From LMUY01 sp965199555 (lineage in GTDB: Bacteria; Pseudomonadota; Alphaproteobacteria; Acetobacterales; Acetobacteraceae), in contig CBDASJ010000026.1 in the NCBI GenBank assembly GCA_965199555.1, positions 62,001 through 126,000 on the forward strand: 64,000 nucleotides of DNA, written 5' to 3'. Of this stretch, positions 42,699 to 51,332 are shown one piece after another (the stretch's first letter is position 1; every line of letters begins with the position of its first letter). The notes below the pieces were generated by a model. It was not told the DNA's origin. It worked only from the letters and a program-made list of their open reading frames with translations, and made no database searches. The position numbers and the translations under genes were made by a program.

Positions 42699-44165
42699 CT
42701 ATTTGGAAGGCAGGCGCGATACCAGCCGCAGGGCGACGCTCATGCCCTCCAACTGGTAGTGCGGCCGCAGGAAGAAGCGTGCCTCGTACTGGCCCGGCAT
42801 GCCTTCCTTCTCCTCCAGCACCACGTCGGCCTCTTCCAACGGATGCGCCGCCTTCCATTCCTCCGAAGAGGTGGCCGGCGAGCCGTCGATATAGTCCAGC
42901 AGCCAGGATTGCAGCCACTCCGTCAACTGCGCGCGGCTCATGGTCGATCCGACCTTGTCGCGGACCATGCACTTCAAATACTGCGCGAACCGGCAGCTCG
43001 CCAGCAGATAGGGCAGCCGCGCCGCCAGCACCGCGTTCGCCGTGGACGCCGGGTCGGCATAGCCGGCGGGGCTTTGCAGCGATTGGGCGCTGACGAACGC
43101 CGCGAAATCCGTGTTCTTGCGGTGCAGCAATGGGATGAAGCCGCTGCGCGACAACTCCGCTTCCCGCCGCTCGCTGAGCGAGACTTCCGTCACGCAGCGC
43201 CGATCGACGTCGCCGTCGGCCGAGCCGAACCGATACGCCACCAGCCCGTCCACGATGCCGCCGCTGTCGATGCCGCGGATGCGAGTGCACCAGCCGTACA
43301 GCGAAAAGGCGCGGGTGATGTTGGACGCCAGGGCGAAGGCGGCGTTGATCCACAGGAAGCCTGCCGCGTCCGCACCGTCCGCTTCCTCCTCGAAGGCAAA
43401 GTCGTCCAGCGGGCTGGTGCGCCCGCCATACGGCAGCCTTCCCAGGAAGTGCGGCATGCACAGGCCGATATAGCGCGTGTCCTCGTCCGCCCGCATGGAG
43501 CGCCAGGCGGCATATTCCGGAGTTTGGAAGATGCGGGTCAGGTCGCGCGGATTGGCCAACTCGCGCCAACTGCTCATCTGCATGACGCTGGGCGCGGCGC
43601 CGGTCAGGAATGGCGCATGGGCCGCCGCGGCGATCTTCGCCATGTCGGCCAGCAACTGCACGTCCTCCGGATGGTGGTTGAACTGGTAGTCGCCGACCAA
43701 TATGCCGAACGGCTCGCCGCCGAACTGCCCGAACTCCTCCTCGTAGATCTTGCGGAACAGCGGGCTCTGGTCCCAGGCGGTGCCGCGGAACTTGCGCAGG
43801 GTGCGCGCCAGTTCGCGCTTGCCGATGTCGAGCAGGCGGATCTTCAGCATGGCGTCCGTGTCGGTCGCCCGCACCAGGAAATGCAGCCCGCGCCACGCGG
43901 CTTCCAGCGCCTGGAACTCCGGATGGTGGATGATCGCGCGAAGCTGGTCGCTGACCAGGCGGTCCAGTTCCGCCACCAGGCCTTCGGCCGCGCGGTGTGG
44001 CCGGGGGTCGCCGAAGCCGGCAAAATCCACCGTCAGCCGGGACAGGGTGCCGACCGCCGCCACCACCCAGTCCGGCAGGGCGTCGGCATCGGCCACGAAC
44101 TGGGCCTGCGGCGCCAGGCTGCGTTCCAGCAGCAGGGTGAAATCGAAATCCAATTCCTCGCTCAT
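42699..44165 (-). CDS. tssC: TssC, T6SS contractile sheath large subunit
   Basis: This 488-residue sheath protein of the VipB/ImpC family has IIHHPEFQALEAAWRGLHFLV, LVGDYQFNHHPEDVQLLADMA, AAHAPFLTGAAPSVM, IGLCMPHFLGRLPYGGRT and FLWINAAFALASNITRAF. The C-terminal DYIDGSPATSSEEWKAAHPL and ARFFLRPHYQLEGMSVALRL are also typical. Length is normal. It normally pairs with a separate TssB, but no stand-alone tssB occurs here; the only TssB-like sequence is fused in the gene at 48344-50053. Confidence 0.95.
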   Translation of the reverse strand: MSEELDFDFTLLLERSLAPQAQFVADADALPDWVVAAVGTLSRLTVDFAGFGDPRPHRAAEGLVAELDRLVSDQLRAIIHHPEFQALEAAWRGLHFLVRATDTDAMLKIRLLDIGKRELARTLRKFRGTAWDQSPLFRKIYEEEFGQFGGEPFGILVGDYQFNHHPEDVQLLADMAKIAAAAHAPFLTGAAPSVMQMSSWRELANPRDLTRIFQTPEYAAWRSMRADEDTRYIGLCMPHFLGRLPYGGRTSPLDDFAFEEEADGADAAGFLWINAAFALASNITRAFSLYGWCTRIRGIDSGGIVDGLVAYRFGSADGDVDRRCVTEVSLSERREAELSRSGFIPLLHRKNTDFAAFVSAQSLQSPAGYADPASTANAVLAARLPYLLASCRFAQYLKCMVRDKVGSTMSRAQLTEWLQSWLLDYIDGSPATSSEEWKAAHPLEEADVVLEEKEGMPGQYEARFFLRPHYQLEGMSVALRLVSRLPSK

Positions 44166-44202
44166 CGCGCAATCGCGTCCCAGGCGTGGCGGGCCCGCAT
44201 CG

Positions 44203-46323
44203 TCAGTTGATCTTCACCAAGCCGCCGGTCAGCTCCGCCATCGGGCCGCCATCCAACTTCAGCATGGTCTTTCCGGCGACGCTGGTGGTCAGGCCGGATG
44301 CTTCCAGCTCCGCCGTGGCGCTGATGGAAATCTTGGTGGCGCTGATCGTCACCCCGGTCGTGTCGATCTTGATGCTGTTGGCGCCGACGGCGAGCGTGAT
44401 CGCCGTGCCTGCGGTCAGCTTGCTGCTGCCAGCGGTGACGGAAATCGTATGGTCGCCCGTCGATACCGTCAGCGTGTCCTTGCCGGTGGACACCGTCACC
44501 TCCCGGTTGCCAGTCGAAATGGTGTGCGTGTCGTTGCCTTGGCTGACCGTCACCCCACGGTTGCCGGTCGACACGGTGTGAGTGTCGTTGCCCTTGCTGA
44601 CCGTCACGTCCCGGTTGCCGGTCGAAACGGTGTGGGTGTCGTTGCCCTTGTCGACCGTGACCGAGCGATTGCCCTGCGACACTTCCAACGTGTTGTTGCC
44701 GGTCGACACCGTGACGGAGCGGTTGCCCTTGTCGACTGTGGTGGTGGTGTCCTGGGTGATCTTCACCGTCTCGTTGTTCAGCACCACGACGTTGAAGTCC
44801 TTCTGCGCCTGCAGGAAGACCTCCTCCGAGTCCTTCTTGTCCTCGAAACGGAATTCGTTGAAGCCGCCGCCATTCAGGCTGGAGTTGGACTTGATGGTGG
44901 AGCGGGTCTTGTTGTCCGGCAGCCCGTACGGAACGGTCATGTCCGCATTGTAGACCTGTCCGGTCACCAGCGGCCGGTCCGGGTTGCCTTCCAGGAACTC
45001 GACGATCACCTCCTGCCCGATGCGCGGGATGAACATCGCCCCCCAGGCCGTGCCGGCCCAGACCTGCGCCACGCGGATCCAGCAGGAACTGGTTTCGTCC
45101 TCCTCCGTCCGGCGGTCCCACGGGAATTTCACCTTGATCCGGCCATACTGGTCGGTGGTGATCTCCTGCCCGGACTCCCCGGCCACGCGGGCGGTTTGCG
45201 GCCCGCGGATCACCGGGCGCGGCGTCACCGGGCGCAGGCGGAACGGGCGGGAGCCGGGGACGACCTTCATCGCGCATTGGAAGGTGTCGACGATGTCGCC
45301 GTCCTGGAACGAGCGGGTTTCGGCATTGCGGATGGAGCAGATGCTTTCCGTCACCAGGTATTCCTGGTTGGCCGCGGCATCCGAGAAGCCGGACAAGGTG
45401 AACTTCACCCCGGCACCCAAGCCGCGCGCGTTGCTGGTGCCGCCATAGCTCACCCGCTGCGTTTCCTTGTCCTGCATGCGCACCTGGGCGAATTTCTGCC
45501 CATCATCCGCCGTGTCGTACAGGCCGGGGTAGTCGTACACCTCGTTGGTCCCGTAGGTGTGATTGCCGGCGCTCAGCGATTTTGCCGTCAGATCGGCCTT
45601 GGGCGTGGTGAAGTTGTATTCCCGCAGGGTGTAGGCGCCCGGGCGGATTTGCGCCTCCGCTTCCCAATCCCACACATGGTCGTCCGCGGTGCGCCAGTCG
45701 GTCTGGTCATACACAAAGGGGATGGCCTTGCCGAGCGCGGTGTGGCTGTTCGGGTCATCGGCGAAGGCGATGCTGTGGCTGCCGTTGGAATGCGTGACGA
45801 AGTAGTAGATGCCGAACTGCTCCATCAGCCGGGTCACGAAGTCGAACGTCGATTCGCGGTATTGCACGCAGTAATCCAGCACGGCGTCACCGGACGAGTT
45901 CTGCCGCTTGTCGCTGAAATCGGTGAAGCCGGCGTCGCGGAACAGCGTCGTCATGATGGTCCACGGCGACTTGCTGCTGAAGATGCGGCAATCCTGCTGA
46001 TGCGACAGCAGCCAAATCCAGGGCCGCAACTCCATCCGGTAGCGGTAGGCGCCGCCGATCAGCCCCCGGTAGCGCATGCGCGCCACGACGCCATTGAAAT
46101 AGCGCTTGTCCTTGGTCGGATGCGTCAGCGTCACCGTGGCGGAGCTGCCGAGGATGGCGTGCAGGTCGCCCTTCGCCGTGGCGCTGCTGACGTCCAGCGT
46201 GATCAGGAACGGGCGGCCCAACTCCTCGCTGGCTTCCATGGAGTCGAGCACCAGGTCCAGCCCGGTGTCCGGCGTGACCGTCAGGGTGACGAAGGAATCT
46301 GCCGCTGTGCTGGAATCCGACAT
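44203..46323 (-). CDS. vgrG: VgrG (TssI) spike protein
   Basis: This 706-residue spike trimer subunit has residues about 10-330 matching the gp27-like base (LHAILGSSATVTLTHP, RYRMELRPWIWLLSHQQDCRIF, RESTFDFVTRLMEQFGIYYF). About 385-460 is the gp5-like OB fold (GRIKVKFPWDR, WAGAMF-type segment AWGAMFIPRIGQEVIVEFLEG). Residues 529-632 form a beta-helix needle built from heptad repeats. The last 74 residues are a short C-terminal beta segment with no extra enzymatic domain, so any effector would have to be a separate cargo. It sits 6 bases after tssK. Confidence 0.96.
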   Translation of the reverse strand: MSDSSTAADSFVTLTVTPDTGLDLVLDSMEASEELGRPFLITLDVSSATAKGDLHAILGSSATVTLTHPTKDKRYFNGVVARMRYRGLIGGAYRYRMELRPWIWLLSHQQDCRIFSSKSPWTIMTTLFRDAGFTDFSDKRQNSSGDAVLDYCVQYRESTFDFVTRLMEQFGIYYFVTHSNGSHSIAFADDPNSHTALGKAIPFVYDQTDWRTADDHVWDWEAEAQIRPGAYTLREYNFTTPKADLTAKSLSAGNHTYGTNEVYDYPGLYDTADDGQKFAQVRMQDKETQRVSYGGTSNARGLGAGVKFTLSGFSDAAANQEYLVTESICSIRNAETRSFQDGDIVDTFQCAMKVVPGSRPFRLRPVTPRPVIRGPQTARVAGESGQEITTDQYGRIKVKFPWDRRTEEDETSSCWIRVAQVWAGTAWGAMFIPRIGQEVIVEFLEGNPDRPLVTGQVYNADMTVPYGLPDNKTRSTIKSNSSLNGGGFNEFRFEDKKDSEEVFLQAQKDFNVVVLNNETVKITQDTTTTVDKGNRSVTVSTGNNTLEVSQGNRSVTVDKGNDTHTVSTGNRDVTVSKGNDTHTVSTGNRGVTVSQGNDTHTISTGNREVTVSTGKDTLTVSTGDHTISVTAGSSKLTAGTAITLAVGANSIKIDTTGVTISATKISISATAELEASGLTTSVAGKTMLKLDGGPMAELTGGLVKIN
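44428..44739 (-). repeat. Tandem heptad repeats in the VgrG needle
   Basis: About 15 seven-residue units alternate between forms such as TVSTGNR, DVTVSKG and NDTHTVS, visible in DNA as near-identical blocks around GTGTCGTTGCCCTTG. They predict the triangular beta-helix of the spike. Near-identity of the DNA makes the array prone to length variation. Confidence 0.9.
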
Positions 46324-46329
46324 GCCGCC

Positions 46330-47667
46330 CTAGCCCCGTATTGCCCAGCATTCGATTTCCAGGCCCGGGATATCGCCGGTCACGTGGATGGCGATGCCAC
46401 CGGAGCGCGACAGCGCCGCCCAGTATGGCCCGCTGCGATCCATCTCGAAATAGGTGGTGCCGGCGTAATACGGCAGTTGCCGCGGCGCCACGGGCAGCGC
46501 GCGCACCGCGATGCCCGGCAGCGCTACGTTGATCAGCTCGCGGATGTTCTCCACCGGGCCGATCTTCACCTGGTTCGGGAAGCCGCGGCGCAGCGTTTCC
46601 CCGGGGATTTGCGCCTTCACCGCCAGCACCCAGGTCGCATCCGTGGTCAGGGTGCGGTCGAGGATGGGGCCGACGCGGATGCCGAACTTGCGTTCCTGCA
46701 AGGCGATGGCGACGGCAGTTTGTTCCAGCACGGCCGACAGCGCCTGCCGCAGCGCGGCCATCACCGGACGGAAGGTGGCGTGCAGGTCATCGTGCCGGTA
46801 GGGCGGGAACACCGCCGGGCGCTTGCGGCTTTCGGTGAAGGTCGCCAACTCCCCCGCCAGGCTGACCGCCACGCCGTAGAAGCTTTCCGGATGGAGCTGC
46901 GCCACGATGGCACCGATATGTGTCATCAGCGGTTCGTAACGGTTGCAGAGTTGCAGCAGCAGGAAATCCGCGATCTCCGCCGCGCCGCGCGTGCCGCTTT
47001 CCGACACCCGGCCGGCCAGCGCTTCCGCCCGGTGGTGCAGCAATCCTTCGATCTGGCTGATAAATCCGGCCAGCACGCCGGACACCTCGCTGGCCAGCAC
47101 GGGGGGAATAAAGCTGTCGTCCAGCACGACGCTGCGGTCGGCCCGCACCTCGATGATCCGTGCCAGACCGATCGACGCGAAGCCGGCCCGCGCCTCGCCT
47201 TCCAAGGCGTAGCGCAGGCGGAGCTTGCCGACCGGCAGGGTGGCGGAGGACTGATAGCCGGCATTGCTGTCCGTCGCCTCGTGCTCCGCCGTGACGAAGC
47301 GGGCGACGGTTTCGGTGTGCTCCGGCCCGGCTGCCTCCACCGCGCCGGGCTGCCGGGTGGGCAACATCAGATACACGATGCTGTTGCGAGTGGCTTCCGG
47401 CAGGTCGATGGCGCGGGGATGGTCGTCCTGGTCCGGAACGCTGAACGGCGTGCCGTCCGGCATGATGCCAGCGGCGCTGCGGACGGCGAACTTGCCCAGG
47501 GTAAGCAAATCCTTGTCGAGGTCGAGTTGCGTCAAGCCCCAGGCGAACGGCCGCAGCGGGGCGGTGCTGGTCCGCACCAGGCGGTCGAAATACCGCTCCT
47601 GCTGTTGGAGGTGCTGCGGCTGGAGGAACAGGCCCTCGCCCCAGACGATGCGGTTTTCCCACCCCAT
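46330..47667 (-). CDS. tssK: TssK, T6SS baseplate protein
   Basis: This 445-residue baseplate protein links the sheath base to the membrane complex. VWGEGLFLQPQHLQQQERYF is the diagnostic start. FLLLQLCNRYEPLMTHIGAIV, LHPESFYGVAVSLAGELATF and the C-terminal VLAVKAQIPGETLRRGFPNQVKIGP with YYAGTTYFEMDRSGPYWAAL match the family. First gene of the large minus-strand unit reaching to tssM1. The partner baseplate proteins TssE, TssF and TssG are not in the window. Confidence 0.96.
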   Translation of the reverse strand: MGWENRIVWGEGLFLQPQHLQQQERYFDRLVRTSTAPLRPFAWGLTQLDLDKDLLTLGKFAVRSAAGIMPDGTPFSVPDQDDHPRAIDLPEATRNSIVYLMLPTRQPGAVEAAGPEHTETVARFVTAEHEATDSNAGYQSSATLPVGKLRLRYALEGEARAGFASIGLARIIEVRADRSVVLDDSFIPPVLASEVSGVLAGFISQIEGLLHHRAEALAGRVSESGTRGAAEIADFLLLQLCNRYEPLMTHIGAIVAQLHPESFYGVAVSLAGELATFTESRKRPAVFPPYRHDDLHATFRPVMAALRQALSAVLEQTAVAIALQERKFGIRVGPILDRTLTTDATWVLAVKAQIPGETLRRGFPNQVKIGPVENIRELINVALPGIAVRALPVAPRQLPYYAGTTYFEMDRSGPYWAALSRSGGIAIHVTGDIPGLEIECWAIRG

Positions 47668-47782
47668 CTAGCGGCAGCCCCCTAGCCCGAATTGGATCAG
47701 GCCGCCGGCCGGGGGAACGGTGCGGAATTGCCGCCGCGCCGGCGTGTCGCTAGCGTTCCCCCACGGTACGGAAGGGGCGGAC

Positions 47783-48340
47783 ATGGCGGACGTGACGCTT
47801 GCAGAGGTCGGTGGCCAGGCCTGGCTGGTGAAGGGCGACGAGCACGTGGACGGCCTGCTGGCGAACAATCTGCCCCCTACGGTGTCGGTGGAATTCGTCG
47901 CCTGCGCCACGCGGGCCGACGCCTGGGCGATCTGGCACGCCACCTCGCCGGAGGCGGAGCAAGGCGGCATGCCGTGGATGATCCACCCGGAGGTGGTGCG
48001 GCGCATCAAGGGCGCATTTGGAGGCGCGTCGTGCATCCGCTTCACGCCGTGGTCGGCCATGCTGACGGACGACGCGCGGGAAGCGATCACTGCCGCCGCC
48101 GCGTTGTTGGCGGCCGACGGAACAGCCCGGCTCACCCTGCGGCAGTTCCGCCCGGCGGAGCCACCACCCGGCCTGCTGGACCTGCAACGCCTGCGCGGCC
48201 AACTGGTCATCGCCGCATTGGCCGCGGCTGGGGCGGACACCGCCCGGCTGGACACCGATACGGGTCCGACCGACACACCGGAGGATTGCGAGCGGCTCGA
48301 TCTGGTTTGTGCGACGGCAACGGGCATCACCGAGGGCTGA
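47783..48340 (+). CDS. Hypothetical protein inside the T6SS locus
   Basis: This 185-residue soluble protein has AWLVKGDEHVDGLLANNLPP near the start, WAIWHATSPEAEQGGMPWMI in the middle and FRPAEPPPGLLDLQRLRGQLV later. No motif, signal peptide or membrane helix is seen. The ATG has GGAAGGGG eight bases upstream. It is transcribed opposite to the T6SS genes, between tssK and the TssB-TssC fusion, and ends three bases from the fusion's 3' end. The locus suggests an accessory or regulatory role, but I recognise no family. Confidence 0.65.
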   Translation: MADVTLAEVGGQAWLVKGDEHVDGLLANNLPPTVSVEFVACATRADAWAIWHATSPEAEQGGMPWMIHPEVVRRIKGAFGGASCIRFTPWSAMLTDDAREAITAAAALLAADGTARLTLRQFRPAEPPPGLLDLQRLRGQLVIAALAAAGADTARLDTDTGPTDTPEDCERLDLVCATATGITEG

Positions 48341-48343
48341 CCG

Positions 48344-50053
48344 TCACAGCGACGCCAGTAAGGCGTCGAGGTCGACTTCGGTCTCGCCCTCCGCCGCGAC
48401 CGGCGCCGGCTCGCTGAGGCTGGCGAGCAGCGCGTCCAGGTCGAGGTCGGCGTCGGCGGCCGGCGGTTCGGCTGCTTCCGCGACCGGCTCGACTGCCGCG
48501 GCTTCCGGCTCAGCGGCGGCGATCGGCTCGGGCGCGGAGGGTTCGGGAACGGGAGGCGCGACGGGCGTGGCAGCGATCGTCACCTGACCCCAAAAGCCGG
48601 CCAGCGCCGGCCCGGCCACGGAGCCGAAGCCGGCCATGCGGATTTCTGGCCGTCCGCGCAGGCTGACCACCGGCATGACGCGGTATGGCGCCATCTGCAC
48701 GACCTGCCGCTCGGAATACAGCCGCTCCGTGCAAGGAAGCGCCACCTGGTCACCGCCCGGCGGCGTGTAGACGTAATACGGCATGTCGCCGATGACGCTC
48801 ACCACGCCAGGCTGCATCTTGGCGCCTGCCTTGCCCCAGCCCTGCGCCAGCAACAGCCCGGCGGCGAGCGCCGGGTTGGCCCACAGCATGCCGGACAAGC
48901 CGGCTTCCCGAGTGAACTCCTCGAAGGCGAACGCGTCGATGGGATCGCTGCGCTTGCCATACGGCATGCGCAACAGGAACCGCACGGTCGCCAACCCGAG
49001 ATAAGTCGCGGCTGGCAAGCCCTGCAGCGCCGTCCAGGCCTGCCGGATCAGCGGGTTCTGGTCGCGCATCGGCGTTTGCAGGGCATCCGGTTCGATGCCC
49101 GTTATAAACGGCGCACCCGCCGCGGCGGTCACCTGCGCCATGCGCCCGAGCAGATCGGCATGCGGCGGCGACAACTCAAACGCGTACAGACCCAGCACGG
49201 CGGAGATCGCCCCCTGGTCCGCATCCATGGCCGGCTGGTCCACCAGCATGCCGTACATCCCGCTTTCTTCCAGCGCGTCGGCATTGGCGAGGTCCGCCGC
49301 CCATTCCTCGGCCGACACGTCGTACAGCACGATCTGCAACCGGTTGCCGGTTTCCAGCCGCCGCACCAGCAGCTCGACCCCGCGCCACATCGCCTCGGCC
49401 GTCTGGAAATCCGGGTGGTGCAGCACGCGGCGCATGGCGGCGGACAAGGCGGCGTCCACCCGCGCGGTCAAATCCTCCTGGCGGGAGTCGCGTGCGGGCT
49501 GGACGAACGGGCCGACCAGGCGACGCACCAGATCGTCCACCGAAGCGTCGGCGCCCGGCGCTTTGGCACGCCCGGTGAGCCGGGCGAAGTCGGACAGCCG
49601 CTTGTCCGTCGCGATGTCGGCACCGCGGGCCGCGGCGGGGGGCGGCGGCAGTGCGGTTTCCCCGCTCCAGGACAGCACCTCCTTGGAGGCGCGGGCGAAG
49701 CCGGCCTTGCTGGCCAGGTCGCGGCGCAGTTGCAGCAGGGAGCCGAACAGCTCCACGTTCTCGACCAACTGGTCGGGGTGGAAATCGTCCAGGCTGGCGA
49801 CCGGCACCTCGATCGCGCCGCCCTCCTCGTCAAGCTGCAAGGACAGCTTCAGCGCCATCCGCTCCAAGACGTCGTCCAGATTGTCCACGTCGACCGCGAT
49901 CGGCTTGCGGCGCGCCAACGCCGCGCCGGTTTCCAACAGCCCGGCATTAGCGCGGCCGGAAAAATCGCCCAGGACGGCCAGGCGGAACCTGGCTGTGCCG
50001 GTTTTTGCCTGCTGCGGCCGCGTCACTTGGCCGAAGCTTACCTCGTACTGCAT
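48344..50053 (-). CDS. TssB-TssC fusion-like T6SS sheath protein
   Basis: This 569-residue protein joins two sheath-related parts. Residues 1 to about 130 resemble TssB/VipA (FRLAVLGDFSGR, PIAVDVDNLDDVLERM, VASLDDFHPDQLVENVELFG, LLQLRRDL). Residues about 165-480 resemble TssC/VipB (MRRVLHHPDFQTAEAMWRGVE, AAGAPFITGIEPDAL, YLGLATVRFLLRMPYGKRSDP, GMLWANPALAAGLLLAQGW). The C-terminal 80 residues are an acidic Pro/Ala tail with DLDALLASL twice. The TssC part is more divergent than the stand-alone TssC and lacks its HHPEDV loop. It may be a true sheath subunit, or a baseplate/terminator-like protein. The gene forms its own unit at the upstream end of the locus. Confidence 0.82.
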   Translation of the reverse strand: MQYEVSFGQVTRPQQAKTGTARFRLAVLGDFSGRANAGLLETGAALARRKPIAVDVDNLDDVLERMALKLSLQLDEEGGAIEVPVASLDDFHPDQLVENVELFGSLLQLRRDLASKAGFARASKEVLSWSGETALPPPPAAARGADIATDKRLSDFARLTGRAKAPGADASVDDLVRRLVGPFVQPARDSRQEDLTARVDAALSAAMRRVLHHPDFQTAEAMWRGVELLVRRLETGNRLQIVLYDVSAEEWAADLANADALEESGMYGMLVDQPAMDADQGAISAVLGLYAFELSPPHADLLGRMAQVTAAAGAPFITGIEPDALQTPMRDQNPLIRQAWTALQGLPAATYLGLATVRFLLRMPYGKRSDPIDAFAFEEFTREAGLSGMLWANPALAAGLLLAQGWGKAGAKMQPGVVSVIGDMPYYVYTPPGGDQVALPCTERLYSERQVVQMAPYRVMPVVSLRGRPEIRMAGFGSVAGPALAGFWGQVTIAATPVAPPVPEPSAPEPIAAAEPEAAAVEPVAEAAEPPAADADLDLDALLASLSEPAPVAAEGETEVDLDALLASL

Positions 50054-50193
50054 GGACTACCCTGCACGTTGCCATCGCCGAATGCGTCGGGGCCGGATGC
50101 GTCGGGCGACCGCCGCGAGCCGTCTGCGTGTTACCCTATGACAGGCAAATGTTCTAGGCTAGCATCGACTGCGCATCGAACGGGAGGGTTTCC

Positions 50194-51318
50194 ATGGCCG
50201 TCGTCAACACCGGCATGTCCAAGGCCGAGATGAAGAAGATGCTGGCACACGCCAAGGAATCCCCGGTGAGTTGCGCCGTCGGCCAGGGCGAGAACGCGGC
50301 GGTTGGCTTGTTGGTGATGCACCGGACCAAGGCCGAACGCGCGATGGAAAAGATCCTGAAGGACGACTTCCCCGAGGCGAAGAACTCGCGCTTCGGCACC
50401 GCCTTCATCGACGTGGACGAGAACCCGAAGCTGGTTAAGTTCAAGCTCAACCGCGCGGTCTCCGGCATCGCCCGCCGCTTGATCAAGACGCTGAAGGGCA
50501 CGGGTTACACCAAGGTCGTCATCGTGACGGAGGACGGCTCCGTCGTCGAGAATTACGAGGAAGAGGACGAGGAGGCGGAAGCCGGCGAGGCCGAGGCCGG
50601 CGCGGCGGCAAGCCCCCAGGCCGCCGCAGCGCCGCCCCCTCCTCCGCCGCCGGCACCGCCCCCGCCGGCCGGTGCAGCCGCGGGGCAGGCCCCACCCGAT
50701 GCCGCGGCCTTGGCAAAGGAGCTTGCCGCCCTCGCCCCGGCCATCCCGAAGGCGGCCGGCGACGACATGGCGCGCAAGGCGACGCTGTTGAAGCTGGCCA
50801 CCGACACGAACGTCAACATCAAGACCGGCAACCTGGTTTACGCCGCCAACTTCCTCCAGCAGTTGAAGACAGCGATGGCAGGGTCCGCCCCGGCCGCGGC
50901 ACAGGCGGCCCCCGCGCCGGCCAGCGTGCAGCAACTCGCGGCGTCGCGGCAGGAGTGGACGGGCGTGCAGGAGAAGGTGAAGGCCGAGGTCGAGAAGCTT
51001 CGGAGCGAACTCGCCAAGGCGTACCAAGGGCAGCCCATAGCCGGCGAGATCGTCGCGAAGTTCCAGGCCAAGGTGGCCCCGGTGACGGCGCAGTTCGATG
51101 ACCGCCTGCTGGATGTGCTGGACGACCTGATGAACACCAAGGAACCGGCTGGGCGAGACGCGCTGGTCGGCCAGGCCCGCGGCCTCATCAAGACCTACCT
51201 GTCCTTCGCGATGAGCGATCCCTTCATCGGCGAGTTGGATGCCAACCCGTTCGTGAAGCTCGCGATCAAGCCGACGGTCACCAGCACGCTGGCGAACCTG
51301 GCGAAATCCTTGCACTGA
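50194..51318 (+). CDS. Hypothetical protein divergent from the T6SS locus
   Basis: This 374-residue protein has three visible parts. Residues 1-125 are a compact alpha/beta domain (ESPVSCAVGQGENAAVGLLV, FGTAFIDVDENPKLVKFKLN). Residues about 126-175 are an acidic then Ala/Pro-rich linker. Residues 180-374 form long amphipathic helices (KVKAEVEKLRSELAKAYQG, DDRLLDVLDDLMNTKEPAG). GGGAGGG precedes the ATG. It shares a 140-base divergent intergenic region with the TssB-TssC fusion, hinting at a functional link with secretion. No signal or enzyme motif is seen and I recognise no family with known function. Confidence 0.75.
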   Translation: MAVVNTGMSKAEMKKMLAHAKESPVSCAVGQGENAAVGLLVMHRTKAERAMEKILKDDFPEAKNSRFGTAFIDVDENPKLVKFKLNRAVSGIARRLIKTLKGTGYTKVVIVTEDGSVVENYEEEDEEAEAGEAEAGAAASPQAAAAPPPPPPPAPPPPAGAAAGQAPPDAAALAKELAALAPAIPKAAGDDMARKATLLKLATDTNVNIKTGNLVYAANFLQQLKTAMAGSAPAAAQAAPAPASVQQLAASRQEWTGVQEKVKAEVEKLRSELAKAYQGQPIAGEIVAKFQAKVAPVTAQFDDRLLDVLDDLMNTKEPAGRDALVGQARGLIKTYLSFAMSDPFIGELDANPFVKLAIKPTVTSTLANLAKSLH

Positions 51319-51332
51319 TCCGACCGGTCGCC

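Noticed and set aside
44428..44739. Regular DNA repeats resembling a CRISPR array
   Set aside because: The repeats are contiguous, in frame with VgrG and encode heptads of the needle; there are no unique spacers.
43750..47685. Very long open frame on the plus strand opposite tssC, vgrG and tssK (about 1311 codons)
   Set aside because: It is antisense to three well-supported genes, has low-complexity His/Arg-rich composition and no domain; high GC removes stop codons by chance.
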